From: Bradyrhizobium xenonodulans | GTDB lineage: Bacteria > Pseudomonadota > Alphaproteobacteria > Rhizobiales > Xanthobacteraceae | Direction: 5' to 3' | Length of the DNA: 64,000 nt | Assembly: GCF_027594865.1 (NCBI RefSeq) | Contig: NZ_CP089391.1 | Span: 5,300,501 to 5,364,500 of the forward strand | Position numbers and translations under genes: made by a program | Notes under the pieces: model-generated | Told to the model about the DNA's origin: nothing | Database searches by the model: none | Seen by the model: only the letters and a program-made list of their open reading frames with translations | In this document: positions 1 to 9,711 of the stretch, piece after piece | How positions within the stretch are numbered: position 1 is the stretch's first letter | How the letters are laid out: every line of letters starts with the position of its first letter

Positions 1-12
1 GATCGATACTGC

Positions 13-72
13 CTTGAACTTGGACACTCTGCCGCACGCGCCTCTAGGACTCGCCTTGAGGAAATGTTCAAG
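13..72. promoter_or_regulatory. Inverted repeat in the leader of the glucarate transporter gene
   Basis: CTTGAAC at 13-19 is the reverse complement of GTTCAAG at 66-72. The right arm lies just before the Shine-Dalgarno sequence of the transporter gene. The 14 bases at 67-80 (TTCAAGTTCTAAGG) recur exactly at 6480-6493 in front of the galactarate dehydratase gene, which makes a shared regulatory or translational role plausible. That role is inference; the repeats themselves are seen. Confidence 0.4.
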
Positions 73-89
73 TTCTAAGGAGGCGCGTG

Positions 90-1442
90 ATGAGCGCAGT
101 GGTGTCCGCAGCGGACGTGAGGAGGTCTCGCGTCAGGCTGTTCATCGTGACCATGTTGTTCCTGGTCACCACCGTGAACTATGCCGACCGCGCCACGCTG
201 TCGATCGCAGGCCCCGCGCTTTCCAAGGAGCTGCATCTCGATCCCGTCGCCATGGGCTGGATCTTCTCGGCGTTCGGCTGGTCCTATGTCGTAGCGCAGG
301 TGCCGGGCGGCTGGCTGCTCGACCGCTACGGCTCGCGCCTCGTCTACGCTTTCAGCATCATCGTCTGGTCGATCTTCACGATGATGCAGGGCTGGGTCGG
401 CTTCCTCAGCGCGGGCGCCGCCATCACCGTGCTGTTCGCGCTTCGCCTCCTGGTCGGCGTCGCGGAGGCGCCCTCGTTCCCCGCCAATGCCCGCATCGTC
501 GCGGCCTGGTTTCCCGGCAATGAGCGCGGCACCGCCTCGGCCTTCTTCAACTCGGGGCAGTATTTCGCGACCGTGATCTTCGCGCCGCTGATGGGCTGGA
601 TTGCGCACGCCTACGGCTGGCGCTTCGTGTTCTTCGTGATGGGTGCGCTCGGCGTGATCATGGGTCTCGTCTGGATCAAGACCATCTACGGTCCGAAGGA
701 GCATCCCGGCATCAACGAGGCCGAGTTCGACTACATCAAGGAAGGCGGCGCGCTGGTCGACCTCGACGCGCCCAAAGATGATCTGAAGCCGGCGCGCGCG
801 CCCGAGTCCGGCTCCGGATGGGATCATATCCGTCAGTTGCTCTCCAACCGTATGATGCTCGGCGTCTATCTCGGCCAGTACTGCATCAACACGCTGACCT
901 ATTTCTTCCTGACCTGGTTCCCGGTCTATCTCGTCAAGGAGCGCGGCCTGTCGATCCTGCAAGCCGGCTTCGTCGCAACGCTGCCGGCGCTGTGCGGGTT
1001 CATCGGCGGCGTGCTCGGCGGCATCATCTCCGATGCGATCCTGCGCAGGACCGGCTCGCTGACCCTGGCGCGCAAGATCCCGATCGTCGGCGGCATGCTG
1101 CTGTCGATGTCGATCATCGCCTGCAACTATGTCGACGGACAGGCGCTGGTGGTCGGCTTCATGGCGCTCGCCTTCTTCGGCAAGGGCATCGGCGCGCTCG
1201 GCTGGGCGGTCGTCTCCGACACCTCGCCGCAGGAAGCCGGCGGCGTCTCGGGCGGCCTGTTCAACACTTTCGGCAACCTCTCCTCGATCACCACCCCGAT
1301 CGTGATCGGCTACATCCTGGCCGCGACCGGCTCGTTCAACGGCGCGCTGGTGTTCGTCGGCGCCAATGCGCTGGTCGCCGCGTTCGCCTATCTCGTGATC
1401 GTCGGCAAGATCGAGCGGGTGGTGCTCAAACGTTCCTCCTGA
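90..1442 (+). CDS. gudP: MFS transporter, probable D-glucarate/galactarate permease
   Basis: A 450-residue, 12-helix major facilitator of the anion:cation symporter (phthalate/glucarate) type. It begins with a hydrophobic helix followed by NYADRATLSIAGP, the typical first loop of GudP-like carriers, and has a DRYGSRLVY loop between helices 2 and 3. I start it at ATG 90, preceded by AAGGAGG at 77-83; a GTG at 87 is also in frame. A strong terminator follows, so it is probably its own transcription unit. Substrate is inferred from the adjacent LysR, KdgD, GudD and GarD genes, which supply every step from aldarate to 2-oxoglutarate. It could carry a related sugar acid. Confidence 0.88.
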   Translation: MSAVVSAADVRRSRVRLFIVTMLFLVTTVNYADRATLSIAGPALSKELHLDPVAMGWIFSAFGWSYVVAQVPGGWLLDRYGSRLVYAFSIIVWSIFTMMQGWVGFLSAGAAITVLFALRLLVGVAEAPSFPANARIVAAWFPGNERGTASAFFNSGQYFATVIFAPLMGWIAHAYGWRFVFFVMGALGVIMGLVWIKTIYGPKEHPGINEAEFDYIKEGGALVDLDAPKDDLKPARAPESGSGWDHIRQLLSNRMMLGVYLGQYCINTLTYFFLTWFPVYLVKERGLSILQAGFVATLPALCGFIGGVLGGIISDAILRRTGSLTLARKIPIVGGMLLSMSIIACNYVDGQALVVGFMALAFFGKGIGALGWAVVSDTSPQEAGGVSGGLFNTFGNLSSITTPIVIGYILAATGSFNGALVFVGANALVAAFAYLVIVGKIERVVLKRSS

Positions 1443-1477
1443 GAACTCCGGGTGACCGGAGCGGACCAGGCAACTCA

Positions 1478-1508
1478 ACGGCGGCTTAACAGCCGCCGTC
1501 TTTGTTTT
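1478..1508 (+). terminator. Rho-independent terminator after the glucarate transporter
   Basis: An 8-bp GC-rich stem ACGGCGGC (1478-1485) pairs with GCCGCCGT (1492-1499) across a 6-base loop and is followed by CTTTGTTTT. It separates the transporter transcript from the LysR gene downstream. Confidence 0.85.
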
Positions 1509-1567
1509 GGGAGTGATCGATGCTAGAAGTGCCGGGGAAACGCCTTATTCATCTAAGGCATGTATCG

Positions 1568-2473
1568 ATGTTCGACCTCAACCAGCTCCGCTGTTTCGTC
1601 ACGGTGGCGGAGGAACTGCATTTCGGCCGCGCCGCCGCGCGGCTGAACATGACCCAGCCGCCGCTGTCCCGGCAGATCCAGGTGCTCGAGCACATCATCG
1701 ACGCGCCCTTGCTGGAGCGCACCAGCCGCTCGGTGCGCCTGACGCCCGCGGGGCGCAGCTTCCTGCCGGAGGCGCGGCGCATCCTCAAGCTTGCGGAAAG
1801 CGCTTCGCAGGTCGCCCGCCGCATCGCGCTCGGCAAGACCGGCTCGCTCAAGATCGGCTTCACCGCAGCCGCCGCCTACGGCTTCCTGCCCGAGCTCGTC
1901 GCCGCCTGCCGCGCCAAGCTGCCCGAGGTGGATTTTTCGCTGAAGGAGATGGTGTCGGGCGACCAGTTCGAGGCATTGACCTCGGGCCAGATCGATGCCG
2001 GCCTGCTCAGGCCGCCGATCGCGCGCCCCGAGCTCACCAGCCGCCGCGTCGTCGCCGAACCCCTGCTCGCCGCGATCCCGAAGAAGCATCCGCTGGCGAA
2101 CGCCGACAGCATCACCATCAAGGACTTCGACGACCAGCCCTTCGTGATGTATTCGCCCTATGAGAGCCGTTACTTCCACGATCTGCTGGTGGCGCTGTTC
2201 ACCCGCGCCGACATCCTTCCCCGCTATGTCCAGCATCTGAGCCAGATCCACTCGATCCTCGCCATGGTCCGCGCCGGCCTCGGCCTTGCCATCGTGCCGG
2301 CGGCGGCGGCGAGCCTGAAGATCGCGGACGTCCGCCTGCGGCCGCTCAAGCTGCGCACGCGCTTACCCGCCGAGCTGTTCATGGTCTGGCGGCGCGACAA
2401 CGAGGATCCACTGCTCGCGGCGCTGGTGAAAATCGCCGGTGAATTGTCCTCGGCGGAGGTGATGGAAGATTGA
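1568..2473 (+). CDS. LysR-family transcriptional regulator of aldarate catabolism
   Basis: A 301-residue LysR regulator. The winged helix-turn-helix covers roughly residues 1-60 (MFDLNQLRCFVTVAEELHF, then AAARLNMTQPPLSRQI), followed by a periplasmic-binding-protein-like effector domain. I chose ATG 1568 because LysR proteins usually begin a few residues before the LRCF motif; an ATG at 1520 would add 16 residues of no recognisable kind. It lies between the transporter and the catabolic genes, all on the same strand, so it probably senses glucarate, galactarate or a dehydrated intermediate and activates the genes downstream. The effector is inferred from context only. Confidence 0.9.
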   Translation: MFDLNQLRCFVTVAEELHFGRAAARLNMTQPPLSRQIQVLEHIIDAPLLERTSRSVRLTPAGRSFLPEARRILKLAESASQVARRIALGKTGSLKIGFTAAAAYGFLPELVAACRAKLPEVDFSLKEMVSGDQFEALTSGQIDAGLLRPPIARPELTSRRVVAEPLLAAIPKKHPLANADSITIKDFDDQPFVMYSPYESRYFHDLLVALFTRADILPRYVQHLSQIHSILAMVRAGLGLAIVPAAAASLKIADVRLRPLKLRTRLPAELFMVWRRDNEDPLLAALVKIAGELSSAEVMED

Positions 2474-2603
2474 TGCTCAATCCGCATCGGTCGATATAGG
2501 CTTTGGCTTGGACGCGCATCGAACGGTTGCCTAAACAACGGCGCATGGACGCGCAGGCTTTCGGCCCGCGTCCTCCACAACACGCAATCAGGGAGCAGCG
2601 CCC

Positions 2604-3548
2604 ATGAGCAAGATGACCCCGCAGGAAATGGCCCAGAAGATCGGATCCGGCCTCCTGTCCTTCCCCGTCACACCCTTCAAGGCCGACTACTCCTTCGACG
2701 AGGCGACCTACCGCGCCAACATGGACTGGCTGTGCGGCTATGACGTTGCCGGCCTGTTCGCCGCCGGCGGCACCGGCGAGTTCTTCTCGCTGACGCCGAG
2801 CGAGGTTCCGCAAGTGGTCAAGATCGCCGTCGACGAGACCAAGGGCCGCGTGCCCGTGCTGGCCGGCACCGGCTATGGCACCGCCACCGCGCGCGAGATC
2901 GCGATCGGCGCCGAGAAGGCCGGCGCCGACGGCCTGTTGCTGCTGCCGCCCTATCTCACCCATGCCGAGCAGGACGGCCTTGCCGCCCATGTCGAGGCGG
3001 TCTGCGCCGCCGTGAAGATCGGCGTGATCGTCTACAACCGCGACAACGCCATCCTCCAGCCAGATACGCTCGCCCGCCTCGCCGAACGCTGCCCGAACCT
3101 CGTCGGCTACAAGGACGGCATCGGCGACATCGAGCTGATGACCCGCGTCTACACCAAGCTCGGCGATCGCCTGACCTATGTCGGCGGCCTGCCGACCGCG
3201 GAAACCTTCGCACTGCCCTATCTCGACATGGGCGTGACGACCTATTCCTCGGCCGTGTTCAACTTCGTGCCGGAATTCGCCACCAAATTCTACGCCGCGG
3301 TGCGCAAGCGCGACCACGAGACGATCAATGCCGGCCTGAAGAACTTCATCCTGCCGCTGATCGCGATCCGCAACCGCAAGAAGGGTTACGCGGTCTCGAT
3401 CATCAAGGCCGGCATGAAGGTGATCGGCCGCGATTCCGGCCCGGTCCGGCCGCCGCTGACCGATTTGACCGAGCAGGAGATTGCGGAACTGACCGCGCTG
3501 GTGAAGAATCTGCCTGCCATCCGATCGTCACAACAGGCTGCAGAATAG
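2604..3548 (+). CDS. kdgD: 5-dehydro-4-deoxyglucarate dehydratase
   Basis: A 314-residue class I aldolase-fold enzyme of the DapA/NAL superfamily. It dehydrates and decarboxylates 5-keto-4-deoxy-glucarate to 2,5-dioxopentanoate. The family signature [10 protein letters not shown] is at about residues 54-63, the active-site tyrosine is in VIVYNRDNA, and the Schiff-base lysine is in [10 protein letters not shown]. Length matches KdgD (about 300-315 residues). An AGGGAG ribosome site at 2590-2595 supports ATG 2604. It opens a three-gene run with GudD (24-bp gap) and the semialdehyde dehydrogenase, and is the step where the glucarate and galactarate branches meet. Confidence 0.95.
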   Translation: MSKMTPQEMAQKIGSGLLSFPVTPFKADYSFDEATYRANMDWLCGYDVAGLFAAGGTGEFFSLTPSEVPQVVKIAVDETKGRVPVLAGTGYGTATAREIAIGAEKAGADGLLLLPPYLTHAEQDGLAAHVEAVCAAVKIGVIVYNRDNAILQPDTLARLAERCPNLVGYKDGIGDIELMTRVYTKLGDRLTYVGGLPTAETFALPYLDMGVTTYSSAVFNFVPEFATKFYAAVRKRDHETINAGLKNFILPLIAIRNRKKGYAVSIIKAGMKVIGRDSGPVRPPLTDLTEQEIAELTALVKNLPAIRSSQQAAE

Positions 3549-3572
3549 CAAGACAACAGGGAGGAGCGTGCG

Positions 3573-4916
3573 ATGGCCCAGACCGAGGTTTCTGGCGCAC
3601 CGATCGTCACGGCGATGCAGGTGATCCCGGTCGCGGGCCGCGACAGCATGCTCCTCAATTTGAGCGGCGCGCACGCGCCGTTCTTCACCCGCAACATCGT
3701 CATCCTCACCGACAATTCCGGCCACACCGGCGTCGGCGAGGTGCCGGGCGGACAGAAGATCTGGCAGACGCTCCAGGACGCCCGCGATCTCGTGATCGGC
3801 AAGACCGTCGGCGCGATGAACAACATCCTCGCCGACGTCCGCACGGCCTTCGCCGATCGCGATGCCGGCGGCCGCGGCAAGCAGACGTTTGATCTCCGCG
3901 TGATGATCCATGCGGTCACCGCGATCGAGTCCGCGCTGCTCGATTTGCTCGGCCAGCATCTCAACCTGCCCGTCGCCGCGCTGCTCGGCGAGGGCCAGCA
4001 GCGCAACAGCGTCGAAACGCTCGGCTATCTCTTCTTCGTCGGTGACCGGCGTAAATCCAAGCTCAGCTACGTGCAAGGCGAGACCGGCAAACCGGAATGG
4101 TTCAACCTCCGTCATCAGGAGGCGTTGACGCCGGACACCGTGGTGCGGCTCGCCGAAGCCACTCACGACCATTACGGCTTTGCCGATTTCAAGCTCAAGG
4201 GCGGCGTGCTGCGCGGCGAGCACGAGATCGAGGCCGTCACCGCGATCGCAAAACGCTTCCCCGACGCGCGCGTCACGCTCGATCCCAATGGCGCCTGGTC
4301 GCTCGACGAGGCGATCGGCCTCTGCAAGGACATGCATGGCATCCTCGCCTATGCCGAGGATCCCTGCGGCGCGGAAGGCGGCTTCTCCGGCCGCGAGATC
4401 ATGGCCGAGTTCTGCCGCGCCACCGGCTTGCCGACCGCGACCAACATGATCGCCACCGACTGGCGGCAGCTCTCCCATGCGCTGCGCCTGGGCGCGGTGG
4501 ACATTCCGCTGGCCGATCCCCATTTCTGGACCATGCAAGGCTCCGTGCGCGTGGCCCAGACCTGCCGCGACAACGGCCTGACCTGGGGCTCGCACTCCAA
4601 CAACCACTTTGACATCTCGCTCGCGATGTTCACCCATGTCGGCGCCGCCGCCCCCGGCAAGGTCACCGCGATCGACACCCACTGGATCTGGCAGGACGGC
4701 CAGGCGCTCACCAGGGAGCCGCTCCAGATCAAGGGCGGCAAGATCGCCGTCCCCGACAGGCCAGGCCTCGGCGTCGAAATCGACCGCGCCGCCATCGAGG
4801 CGGCGCATGAGCTCTACAAGCAGCATGGACTTGGCGCCCGCGATGACGCTATGGCCATGCAGGACCTGATCCCCGGCTGGACCTTCGACGACAAGCGTCC
4901 CTGCCTGGTTCGTTAA
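3573..4916 (+). CDS. gudD: Glucarate dehydratase
   Basis: A 447-residue enolase-superfamily enzyme, the same length as Escherichia coli GudD. It dehydrates D-glucarate (and L-idarate) to 5-keto-4-deoxy-glucarate. The KxK motif of the family is seen in FADFKLKGG, metal-binding acids in TLDPNGAW and AEDPCG, and the catalytic histidine in [15 protein letters not shown] strong AGGGAGGAG ribosome site precedes ATG 3573. It sits between KdgD, which uses its product, and the dehydrogenase that completes the route. Confidence 0.95.
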   Translation: MAQTEVSGAPIVTAMQVIPVAGRDSMLLNLSGAHAPFFTRNIVILTDNSGHTGVGEVPGGQKIWQTLQDARDLVIGKTVGAMNNILADVRTAFADRDAGGRGKQTFDLRVMIHAVTAIESALLDLLGQHLNLPVAALLGEGQQRNSVETLGYLFFVGDRRKSKLSYVQGETGKPEWFNLRHQEALTPDTVVRLAEATHDHYGFADFKLKGGVLRGEHEIEAVTAIAKRFPDARVTLDPNGAWSLDEAIGLCKDMHGILAYAEDPCGAEGGFSGREIMAEFCRATGLPTATNMIATDWRQLSHALRLGAVDIPLADPHFWTMQGSVRVAQTCRDNGLTWGSHSNNHFDISLAMFTHVGAAAPGKVTAIDTHWIWQDGQALTREPLQIKGGKIAVPDRPGLGVEIDRAAIEAAHELYKQHGLGARDDAMAMQDLIPGWTFDDKRPCLVR

Positions 4917-4933
4917 AAACTCTGGAGGAAGCT

Positions 4934-6382
4934 ATGACTGCGATCCTGAAGAACTTCATCGGCGGCGAATGGGTCGACGGCTCCGGCGTCACCAAGAACA
5001 TCAACCCCTCCAACACCAACGACCTCGTCGGTGAATACGCCAAGGCCGACAAGGCGCAGACCGAGAAGGCGATCGCCGCCGCCAAGGCCGCCTTCCCCGC
5101 CTGGGCGCAATCGACGCCGCAGGTGCGCTATGACGCGCTGAACAAGATTTCGCTCGAAATCCTCGCCCGCAAGGAAGAGCTCGGCCGCCTGCTCGCCCGC
5201 GAGGAAGGCAAGACCCTGCCCGAGGGCATCGGCGAGGTTGCGCGTGCCGGCCAGATCTTTGCGTTCTTCGCCGGCGAAGCGCTGCGCCTGATCGGCGAGA
5301 AGGGTGCGTCCGTCCGCCCGGGCCTCGACGTCGAGCTCACCCGCGAGCCGGTCGGCGTCATCGGCATGATCACGCCCTGGAATTTCCCGATCGCGATCCC
5401 GGCCTGGAAGATCGCACCGGCGCTCTGCTACGGCAACACGGTGGTGTTCAAGCCGGCCGAGCTGGTGCCGGGCTCGGGGCACGCGCTGTCCGAGATCATC
5501 ACCCGCTCCGGCATTCCCACCGGCGTGTTCAACCTCGTGGTCGGCTCCGGCTCGGTGGTTGGCCAGACCCTGCTCGAGCATCCGGACGTCGCGGCGATCT
5601 CCTTCACCGGCTCGGTGCAGACCGGCCGCAAGATCGCGCAGGCCTGCGTGCTGTCGAACCCGATGAAGAAATTCCAGCTCGAGATGGGTGGCAAGAATCC
5701 GCTGGTCGTGCTCGACGACGCCGACCTGAAGACCGCCGTCGAAGTCGCCGTCAACGGCGCCTATTTCTCCACCGGCCAGCGCTGCACCGCCTCCTCGCGC
5801 CTGATCGTCACCGAAGGCATCCACGACCGCTTCGTCGCGGCGATGGCCGAGCGCCTGAACGGCCTCACGGTCGACGACGCGCTCAAGGCTGGCGTGCATA
5901 TCGGCCCGGTGGTCGACCAGAGCCAGCTCGACCAGGACCTGCGCTACATCAAGATCGGCCAGGACGAGGGCGCCAAGCTCGCCTTCGGCGGCGAGCTGCT
6001 CAAGCGCGAGACGCCCGGCCATTATCTCCAGCCGGCGCTGTTCACCGAAGCCAACAACAACATGCGCATCGCGCGTGAGGAAATCTTCGGACCGGTCGCC
6101 GCCGTCATCCGCGCCAAGAACTACGAGGAGGCGCTGGCGATCTCCAACGACACCGAGTTCGGTCTCGCCTCCGGCATCTGCACCACCAGCCTGAAATACG
6201 CCTCGCACTACAAGCGCAACAGCGAGTCCGGCATGGTGATGGTCAACCTGCCGACCGCCGGCGTCGACTATCACGTGCCGTTCGGCGGCCGGAAGGGCTC
6301 GAGCTACGGCGCCCGCGAGCAGGGCTCCTATGCGCGCGAATTCTACACCACGGTGAAGACGGCCTATACTTTTCCGGGCTGA
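4934..6382 (+). CDS. Alpha-ketoglutaric semialdehyde (2,5-dioxovalerate) dehydrogenase
   Basis: A 482-residue NAD(P)-dependent aldehyde dehydrogenase. It carries the NAD-binding TPWNFPIAIP motif, the general-base glutamate in FQLEMGGKNP and the catalytic cysteine in STGQRCTASSR. In this operon it should oxidise 2,5-dioxopentanoate made by KdgD to 2-oxoglutarate, which enters the TCA cycle. The start has TGGAGGAA 6 bases upstream, and the gap to the gudD stop is 17 bases. The family is broad (succinic semialdehyde dehydrogenases look alike), so the substrate rests on context. Confidence 0.92.
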   Translation: MTAILKNFIGGEWVDGSGVTKNINPSNTNDLVGEYAKADKAQTEKAIAAAKAAFPAWAQSTPQVRYDALNKISLEILARKEELGRLLAREEGKTLPEGIGEVARAGQIFAFFAGEALRLIGEKGASVRPGLDVELTREPVGVIGMITPWNFPIAIPAWKIAPALCYGNTVVFKPAELVPGSGHALSEIITRSGIPTGVFNLVVGSGSVVGQTLLEHPDVAAISFTGSVQTGRKIAQACVLSNPMKKFQLEMGGKNPLVVLDDADLKTAVEVAVNGAYFSTGQRCTASSRLIVTEGIHDRFVAAMAERLNGLTVDDALKAGVHIGPVVDQSQLDQDLRYIKIGQDEGAKLAFGGELLKRETPGHYLQPALFTEANNNMRIAREEIFGPVAAVIRAKNYEEALAISNDTEFGLASGICTTSLKYASHYKRNSESGMVMVNLPTAGVDYHVPFGGRKGSSYGAREQGSYAREFYTTVKTAYTFPG

Positions 6383-6387
6383 GACAT

Positions 6388-6478
6388 CGTAGGGTGGGCA
6401 AAGCGAAGCGTGCCCACCGCCTACGTTTGACGTGAAGCATGGTGGGCACGGCGCGTTGCGCCTTTGCCCACCCTATGA
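6388..6478. repeat. Palindromic intergenic repeat (TAGGGTGGGCAAAG family)
   Basis: TAGGGTGGGCAAAG at 6390-6403 is the exact reverse complement of CTTTGCCCACCCTA at 6462-6475. Inner segments (GCGTGCCCACC and GGTGGGCACG) also pair, giving a long foldback structure. It fills the gap between the dehydrogenase and galactarate dehydratase genes and may form a transcript-end or processing hairpin. Confidence 0.8.
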
Positions 6479-6479
6479 C

Positions 6480-6493
6480 TTCAAGTTCTAAGG
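6480..6493 (+). promoter_or_regulatory. 14-base leader copy shared with the transporter gene
   Basis: TTCAAGTTCTAAGG is identical to 67-80. It ends in the AAGG that probably serves as the ribosome binding site for the galactarate dehydratase gene. Only the right arm of the inverted repeat seen at 13-72 is present here. Confidence 0.5.
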
Positions 6494-6502
6494 CAAGAGC
6501 AG

Positions 6503-8044
6503 ATGGACCAGGACGTCGCAGCGAAAGAGCAGCCCCGCTACATCAAGCTCAACGAGCGCGACAATGTCGCGATCGTGGTCAACGATTTCGGGCTTCCCAC
6601 CGGCTCCCGCTTCGCCAGCGGACTGACGCTGCGCGCCTTCGTGCCGCAGGGGCACAAGACCGCACTGGTCGACATCGCGCAGGACGCGCCGATCGTCCGC
6701 TATGGCGAGGTGATCGGCCACGCGCTCTCGCCGATCCTGGCCGGCGAATGGGTGGACGAAGCGCGCATCCGCATGCCGGAGGCCCCTGCCCTCGACAAGC
6801 TGGAGATCTCCACGGCTGTCCCCGCGCCGCTGCCGCCGCTCGAAGGTTTTACTTTCGAAGGCTTTCGCAACACCGACGGCTCGGTCGGCACCAAGAACAT
6901 CCTCGGCATCTCCTCCTCCGTGCAATGCGTCAAGGGCACGATGGAATATGCGGTGAAACGCATCCGCGCCGAGCTGCTGCCGAAATACCCGAATGTCGAC
7001 GATGTCGTGCCGCTGACGCATGCCTATGGCTGCGGCGTCGCCATCAACGCGCCCGATGCCGTGGTGCCGATCCGCACGCTGCAGAACATCGCGCAGAACC
7101 CGAATTTCGGCGGCGAGATCCTCGTCATCAGCCTCGGCTGCGAGAAGCTCGCGCCGGAGCGGCTGGTGCCGGAAGGCGTCAGCGACGCCATCGTGCGGAT
7201 GCAGGACGAGGCGTTTGACGGCTTTGGCGCGATCGTCGATGCGATCATGACCCAGGCCGAAGCCCGCCTGAAGATCCTCAACACCCGCACCCGCGAGACC
7301 TGCCCGGCCTCCGACCTCGTCATCGGCCTGCAATGCGGCGGCAGCGATGCCTTCTCCGGCGTCACGGCCAATCCCGCCGTCGGCTTCGCCGCGGACCTCC
7401 TGGTGCGCGCCGGCGCCACCGTGATGTTCTCGGAAGTGACCGAAGTGCGCGACGCCATTCAGCTGCTCACCCGACGCGCGATCAACGAGGACGTCGGCCG
7501 CGCGCTGGTGCGCGAGATGGCCTGGTACGATTCTTATCTGGCCCGCGGCGGCGCCGACCGCAGCGCCAACACCACGCCCGGCAACAAGAAGGGCGGCCTC
7601 GCCAACATCGTCGAGAAGTCATTGGGCTCGATCGTCAAGTCCGGGTCGTCAGCCATCACCGGCGTGCTCTCGCCCGGCGAGAAGGCGACGCAGAAGGGCA
7701 TGGTGTTCGCGGCAACGCCCGCGTCCGACTTCATCTGCGGCACGCTCCAGCTCGCTTCCGGCATGACGCTGCAAGTGTTCACCACCGGCCGCGGCACGCC
7801 TTACGGCCTTGCGGCTGCGCCCGTGATCAAGGTCGCGACCCGCACCGAGCTGGCCCGCCGCTGGAAGGATTTGATCGACTTCGACGCCGGCGGCATCGCC
7901 ACCGGCGAGAAGACCATCGAGGAAACCGGCTGGGATCTGTTCCGCCTGATCCTCGACGTCGCCAGCGGCCGCACCAAGCCGTGGTCGGATCGCTGGGGCA
8001 TCCACAACGATCTCACGCTGTTCAATCCGGCGCCGGTGACCTGA
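6503..8044 (+). CDS. garD: Galactarate dehydratase (UxaA/GarD family)
   Basis: A 513-residue member of the UxaA/GarD dehydratase family, close in length to Escherichia coli GarD (523). An N-terminal SAF-like part (about residues 10-90) is followed by the large catalytic region with conserved [28 protein letters not shown] and [12 protein letters not shown] motifs, the last rich in the cysteines and glycines that hold the metal. It converts galactarate to 5-keto-4-deoxy-glucarate, feeding KdgD. It is separated from the dehydrogenase by a palindromic repeat, so it may have its own transcript. An altronate dehydratase is a less likely reading given the neighbours. Confidence 0.92.
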   Translation: MDQDVAAKEQPRYIKLNERDNVAIVVNDFGLPTGSRFASGLTLRAFVPQGHKTALVDIAQDAPIVRYGEVIGHALSPILAGEWVDEARIRMPEAPALDKLEISTAVPAPLPPLEGFTFEGFRNTDGSVGTKNILGISSSVQCVKGTMEYAVKRIRAELLPKYPNVDDVVPLTHAYGCGVAINAPDAVVPIRTLQNIAQNPNFGGEILVISLGCEKLAPERLVPEGVSDAIVRMQDEAFDGFGAIVDAIMTQAEARLKILNTRTRETCPASDLVIGLQCGGSDAFSGVTANPAVGFAADLLVRAGATVMFSEVTEVRDAIQLLTRRAINEDVGRALVREMAWYDSYLARGGADRSANTTPGNKKGGLANIVEKSLGSIVKSGSSAITGVLSPGEKATQKGMVFAATPASDFICGTLQLASGMTLQVFTTGRGTPYGLAAAPVIKVATRTELARRWKDLIDFDAGGIATGEKTIEETGWDLFRLILDVASGRTKPWSDRWGIHNDLTLFNPAPVT

Positions 8045-8061
8045 ACGCCGGCCAGCCGGCT

Positions 8062-8802
8062 TCACTGACTGTCGATCAGGTGCATGTCGCCCAGCGTGAC
8101 CGGCAGGCTGCGCGTGATGAGATCGGCAATTGCCGCGCGCAGCCGTTCACTCGAAGCCGGCCCTTCAAACGTCTCGTCGACCGGCCCGCTGGGACCTGCA
8201 AGCCGCATGGTCCCCGTGTTGTCGAGCGGCGCGGCCGCCCGCTTCTCGATCACGTCGAACGACTTGCCCTCGATCACGCGGACTTCGTAGAGCGCGTGGA
8301 TCAGGCCGTAGTCCGCCAGCAGCGTGCGATATTGGGCGAGCCCGACGCCCTCGACCATGCGGCCGTTGCCCAGCTTCGACTTCGCGCGGGTAATGACGAT
8401 GTACGCATCCAGCCCCTGCGGAGCCACATCGCTGCGGACCAGCTCCTTGAAGGGATCGCTGCGCAGGAGATTGACGGGCGCAACCGCTGAATCCCTGATC
8501 GCGGCGAACGCGGCGCGCCTGTAGCTGACCGGTTGCACGCGGAAGCGTCCGCTCAGCAGTCTGGTCGCCTGCTGGACGATCAGCTCGTCCAGGCTCCATG
8601 CGCTGATCGAGACGCTTTGCCCGCTATTGCCCAGGCCGATCAGGCCGGCTTGCGTCAGGCTCATCTCCTCGCCGATGGCCGAGACGATGCCGACGGTCTT
8701 GATCGCCTGGAGTCGCGTCGCACGCGTCTCGAACGCCGCGGCGGCGCCGAGGGCAACGCAAGCGATTGCGCAGGCGAGACCTAGGATGACTCTGCGACGC
8801 AT
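8062..8802 (-). CDS. Exported protein of unknown function, partner of the MipA-like protein
   Basis: A 246-residue protein beginning with a clear signal peptide (MRRRVILGLACAIACVALG, cleavage likely near AAAAFE). The mature part is mixed alpha/beta with no motif I recognise. It starts 3 bases after the stop of the MipA/OmpV gene on the same strand, so the two are surely cotranscribed and probably act together at the envelope. It converges on galactarate dehydratase with a 17-base gap. Confidence 0.75.
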   Translation of the reverse strand: MRRRVILGLACAIACVALGAAAAFETRATRLQAIKTVGIVSAIGEEMSLTQAGLIGLGNSGQSVSISAWSLDELIVQQATRLLSGRFRVQPVSYRRAAFAAIRDSAVAPVNLLRSDPFKELVRSDVAPQGLDAYIVITRAKSKLGNGRMVEGVGLAQYRTLLADYGLIHALYEVRVIEGKSFDVIEKRAAAPLDNTGTMRLAGPSGPVDETFEGPASSERLRAAIADLITRSLPVTLGDMHLIDSQ

Positions 8803-8805
8803 GTC

Positions 8806-9711
8806 CTATCGGATCCTGAAGTCGAACGAATAGGACGCGCCTATCCCAACGGTGGTCTGGTTCGACGAGCCCCGAAGCTTCACGAGCGGACTATCGGCCG
8901 CGTCGCCCAGCAGCTTCTCGTACTCGACATAGGCATGGACCTCCCACTGCGGATTGATGCGGTAGGAGATCTGGCTGCCGAAGCCGACCGAATGCGCGCC
9001 GCCCCTGGCGTCGTACATCGACAATCCCGACGCCGCTGCCTGCGCGGCATCGACGCCGAAATACGGCGCGGTCGCCTTGGTGCTCTTCCAGGTGAAGCGC
9101 GGGCCGGCCGAGATCGTGAGCCGCTGGATCAGCGGCAGGACGACGTCGGCGGAGACATCGGCCACCGTGCCGGTATGACCGCCGATGCCCTGGCGCAATT
9201 CGCTGCGCAGGCGCAGCCAGTCGACCGGATAATACTCGACGAAACCGCCGAGCTCGTAGGCGGCCTTGACGTCGCCAAGGCCGGTCAGCTCGGCATATTT
9301 GTCGCTCTTGCGCGAGGCGACGTATTTGAACGCAGGCCCGGCGCGAAAATTGCCGACGTCGAGCAGCGCGATGCTGGCGCTGTCGCGAGGCCCGCGAAAC
9401 TGATCGATCGACCCCGCACGTCGGATTGTGAAGATCGGGATCGGAACGAATTTGTCGTTCTTCGCACCGACGAAATCCGGCCTGTACTCCCCGCCGATGC
9501 CGACCATGACAGTCCAGTTGCCGGAGGGCGACGGCAGCATCGGCACGTCGAACGGCGGGGCCGGCAACGTGAATGCGGTCTGCGCCGATGCCGACTGAGG
9601 GATGGCCAAAGGGATCGCCATGACCGCGCCGAGTGCGGCAAGGAAAGCGGTCAGCATGGTCTGCTGCGCGCTCGCCGCAGGATCGAGAGCGGGTTCGTCA
9701 AAATGCTTCAT
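8806..9711 (-). CDS. MipA/OmpV family outer-membrane protein
   Basis: A 301-residue protein. An internal signal-peptide-like stretch (MLTAFLAALGAVMAIPLAIP, ending SASA/Q) starts at residue 19, so ATG 9657 is a credible alternative to ATG 9711. The rest is beta-rich with aromatic girdle patterns (GGEYRPDFVG, AYELGGFVEYYP, YEKLLGDAADSPL) and ends in SYSFDFRIR, as expected for MipA/OmpV barrels. It is divergent from an OmpR-type response regulator and sensor kinase. That layout is common for this family and suggests the system controls it, but the signal is unknown. Confidence 0.85.
   Translation of the reverse strand: MKHFDEPALDPAASAQQTMLTAFLAALGAVMAIPLAIPQSASAQTAFTLPAPPFDVPMLPSPSGNWTVMVGIGGEYRPDFVGAKNDKFVPIPIFTIRRAGSIDQFRGPRDSASIALLDVGNFRAGPAFKYVASRKSDKYAELTGLGDVKAAYELGGFVEYYPVDWLRLRSELRQGIGGHTGTVADVSADVVLPLIQRLTISAGPRFTWKSTKATAPYFGVDAAQAAASGLSMYDARGGAHSVGFGSQISYRINPQWEVHAYVEYEKLLGDAADSPLVKLRGSSNQTTVGIGASYSFDFRIR

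Noticed and set aside
75..1478. A 467-codon minus-strand frame opposite the transporter
   Set aside because: Arg/Asp/Gly-rich shadow with no family similarity; the plus strand encodes a clear 12-helix carrier with a ribosome site and terminator.
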